A stretch of 5,708 bases of DNA, from positions 1-5,708 of the forward strand of contig SPBY01000232.1 of NCBI GenBank assembly GCA_004525825.1. Direction: 5' to 3'. This stretch comes from Bacteroidia bacterium. GTDB taxonomy: Bacteria > Bacteroidota > Bacteroidia > Bacteroidales > GCA-2748055. The notes below the pieces were generated by a model. It saw only the letters and a program-made list of their open reading frames with translations, was not told the origin of the DNA and ran no database searches. Numbering within the stretch: the first letter of the stretch is position 1; each line of letters opens with the position of its first letter. Shown here one piece after another: positions 5,388 to 5,708 of this stretch. Both the position numbers and the translations under genes were made by a program.

Positions 5388-5708
5388 TCATGTTTTAGAA
5401 ACCCTTACTCCGATCAAAAGGTTCAGAAGTGAGAGTAATATATAAGTCAATATGATCAGGGAAAGTCCCGGTAGCCCGGTAAGCAGTAAAATCACCACAG
5501 CCAGGAGAATCAGCAGGTAGCGGATCAGGTTTCCCCTGAGCCGGAAATGTGTAAACTTAAGGCTGTACATGGGAACAGGGAGGATCATGTGGAAGGCCAT
5601 GATCAGCATAATGGCCCAGAGGAAAAAGAGGTTCAGGGGGGTACCGAAAAGGGTGCCGCTCTCCATAAACTGCCAGAAGATGCCGGTCCAGAAAAGCGCA
5701 TGCGCCGG
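5388..5708 (-). CDS. pssA: CDP-diacylglycerol--serine O-phosphatidyltransferase, C-terminal part (5' end outside the window)
   Basis: This membrane enzyme joins serine to CDP-diacylglycerol to form phosphatidylserine, the precursor of phosphatidylethanolamine. The frame is open to the window edge: 106 residues are visible, starting PAHALFWTGIFWQF, which fits the PTPA(N/H)ALF motif in the second half of PssA. The methionine at 5666 is therefore internal, not the start. There follow hydrophobic segments (LFFLWAIMLIMAFHMIL; IRYLLILLAVVILLL; LSLIILTYILLSLLNLLIG) with the typical loop PMYSLKFTHFRLRGN between the first two. The CDP-alcohol phosphotransferase signature DGxxAR lies upstream and cannot be checked. 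It ends 4 bp before cysE and is the first visible gene of the run. The identification rests on the loop, the PAHA motif and the membrane layout. Confidence 0.8.
   Translation of the reverse strand, partial: PAHALFWTGIFWQFMESGTLFGTPLNLFFLWAIMLIMAFHMILPVPMYSLKFTHFRLRGNLIRYLLILLAVVILLLTGLPGLSLIILTYILLSLLNLLIGVRVSKT

Noticed and set aside
5388..5666. A separate 92-residue hypothetical membrane protein starting at 5666
   Set aside because: The same frame stays open to the window edge and the upstream codons (PAHALFWTGIFWQF) continue the PssA match, so the methionine is internal.
1..5708. Defence system, mobile element, CRISPR array or phage genes
   Set aside because: All recognisable genes are housekeeping families; there are no transposase motifs, no regular short repeats and no break in sequence character.

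Overview
The window looks like a chromosomal segment from a Bacteroidota member, probably in the Bacteroidales/Marinilabiliales area. Four things point there: a short HAD hydrolase of the Bacteroides BT0820 type, a pssA-cysE-cysM-like gene order, start sites with little Shine-Dalgarno sequence, and three exact matches to the Bacteroidota -7 promoter box TAnnTTTG in front of genes. The exact genus cannot be read from the sequence. Base composition and coding style look even throughout. I see no transposase, integrase, CRISPR array, tRNA or rRNA.

Left part (1-1660, minus strand): a chromosome-partitioning pair, parA (complete) followed after 11 bp by parB (its C-terminus runs off the left edge). 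Together they form the ParA ATPase / ParB CTPase segregation machinery. Middle (1661-1908): a 248-bp AT-rich divergent intergenic region with a predicted promoter for each flanking gene, two overlapping inverted repeats, a hairpin and an 11-bp direct repeat. Next (1909-2847, plus strand): a lipid kinase of the diacylglycerol kinase/YegS family, whose 3' end overlaps the convergent gene by 9 bp.

Right part (2839-5708, minus strand): a tight run read right to left. It holds pssA (phosphatidylserine synthase, only its C-terminal 106 codons), cysE (serine O-acetyltransferase), a 37-codon cysM remnant, a BT0820-like HAD hydrolase and a lipoprotein glutaminyl-peptide cyclotransferase of the beta-propeller type. 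Successive spacings are 4 bp, a 4-bp ATGA overlap, 43 bp and 13 bp. PssA and CysE both consume serine, one for phospholipid and one for cysteine synthesis. The cyclotransferase would cap exported proteins with pyroglutamate.

The most notable observation is the cysM remnant at 4440-4553. It begins exactly like a cysteine synthase and ends exactly like one, in a single open frame, but nearly all of the enzyme between the two ends is missing. This is either a true in-frame internal deletion or an assembly collapse. I do not see a new multi-gene system here; the rest is ordinary housekeeping content.
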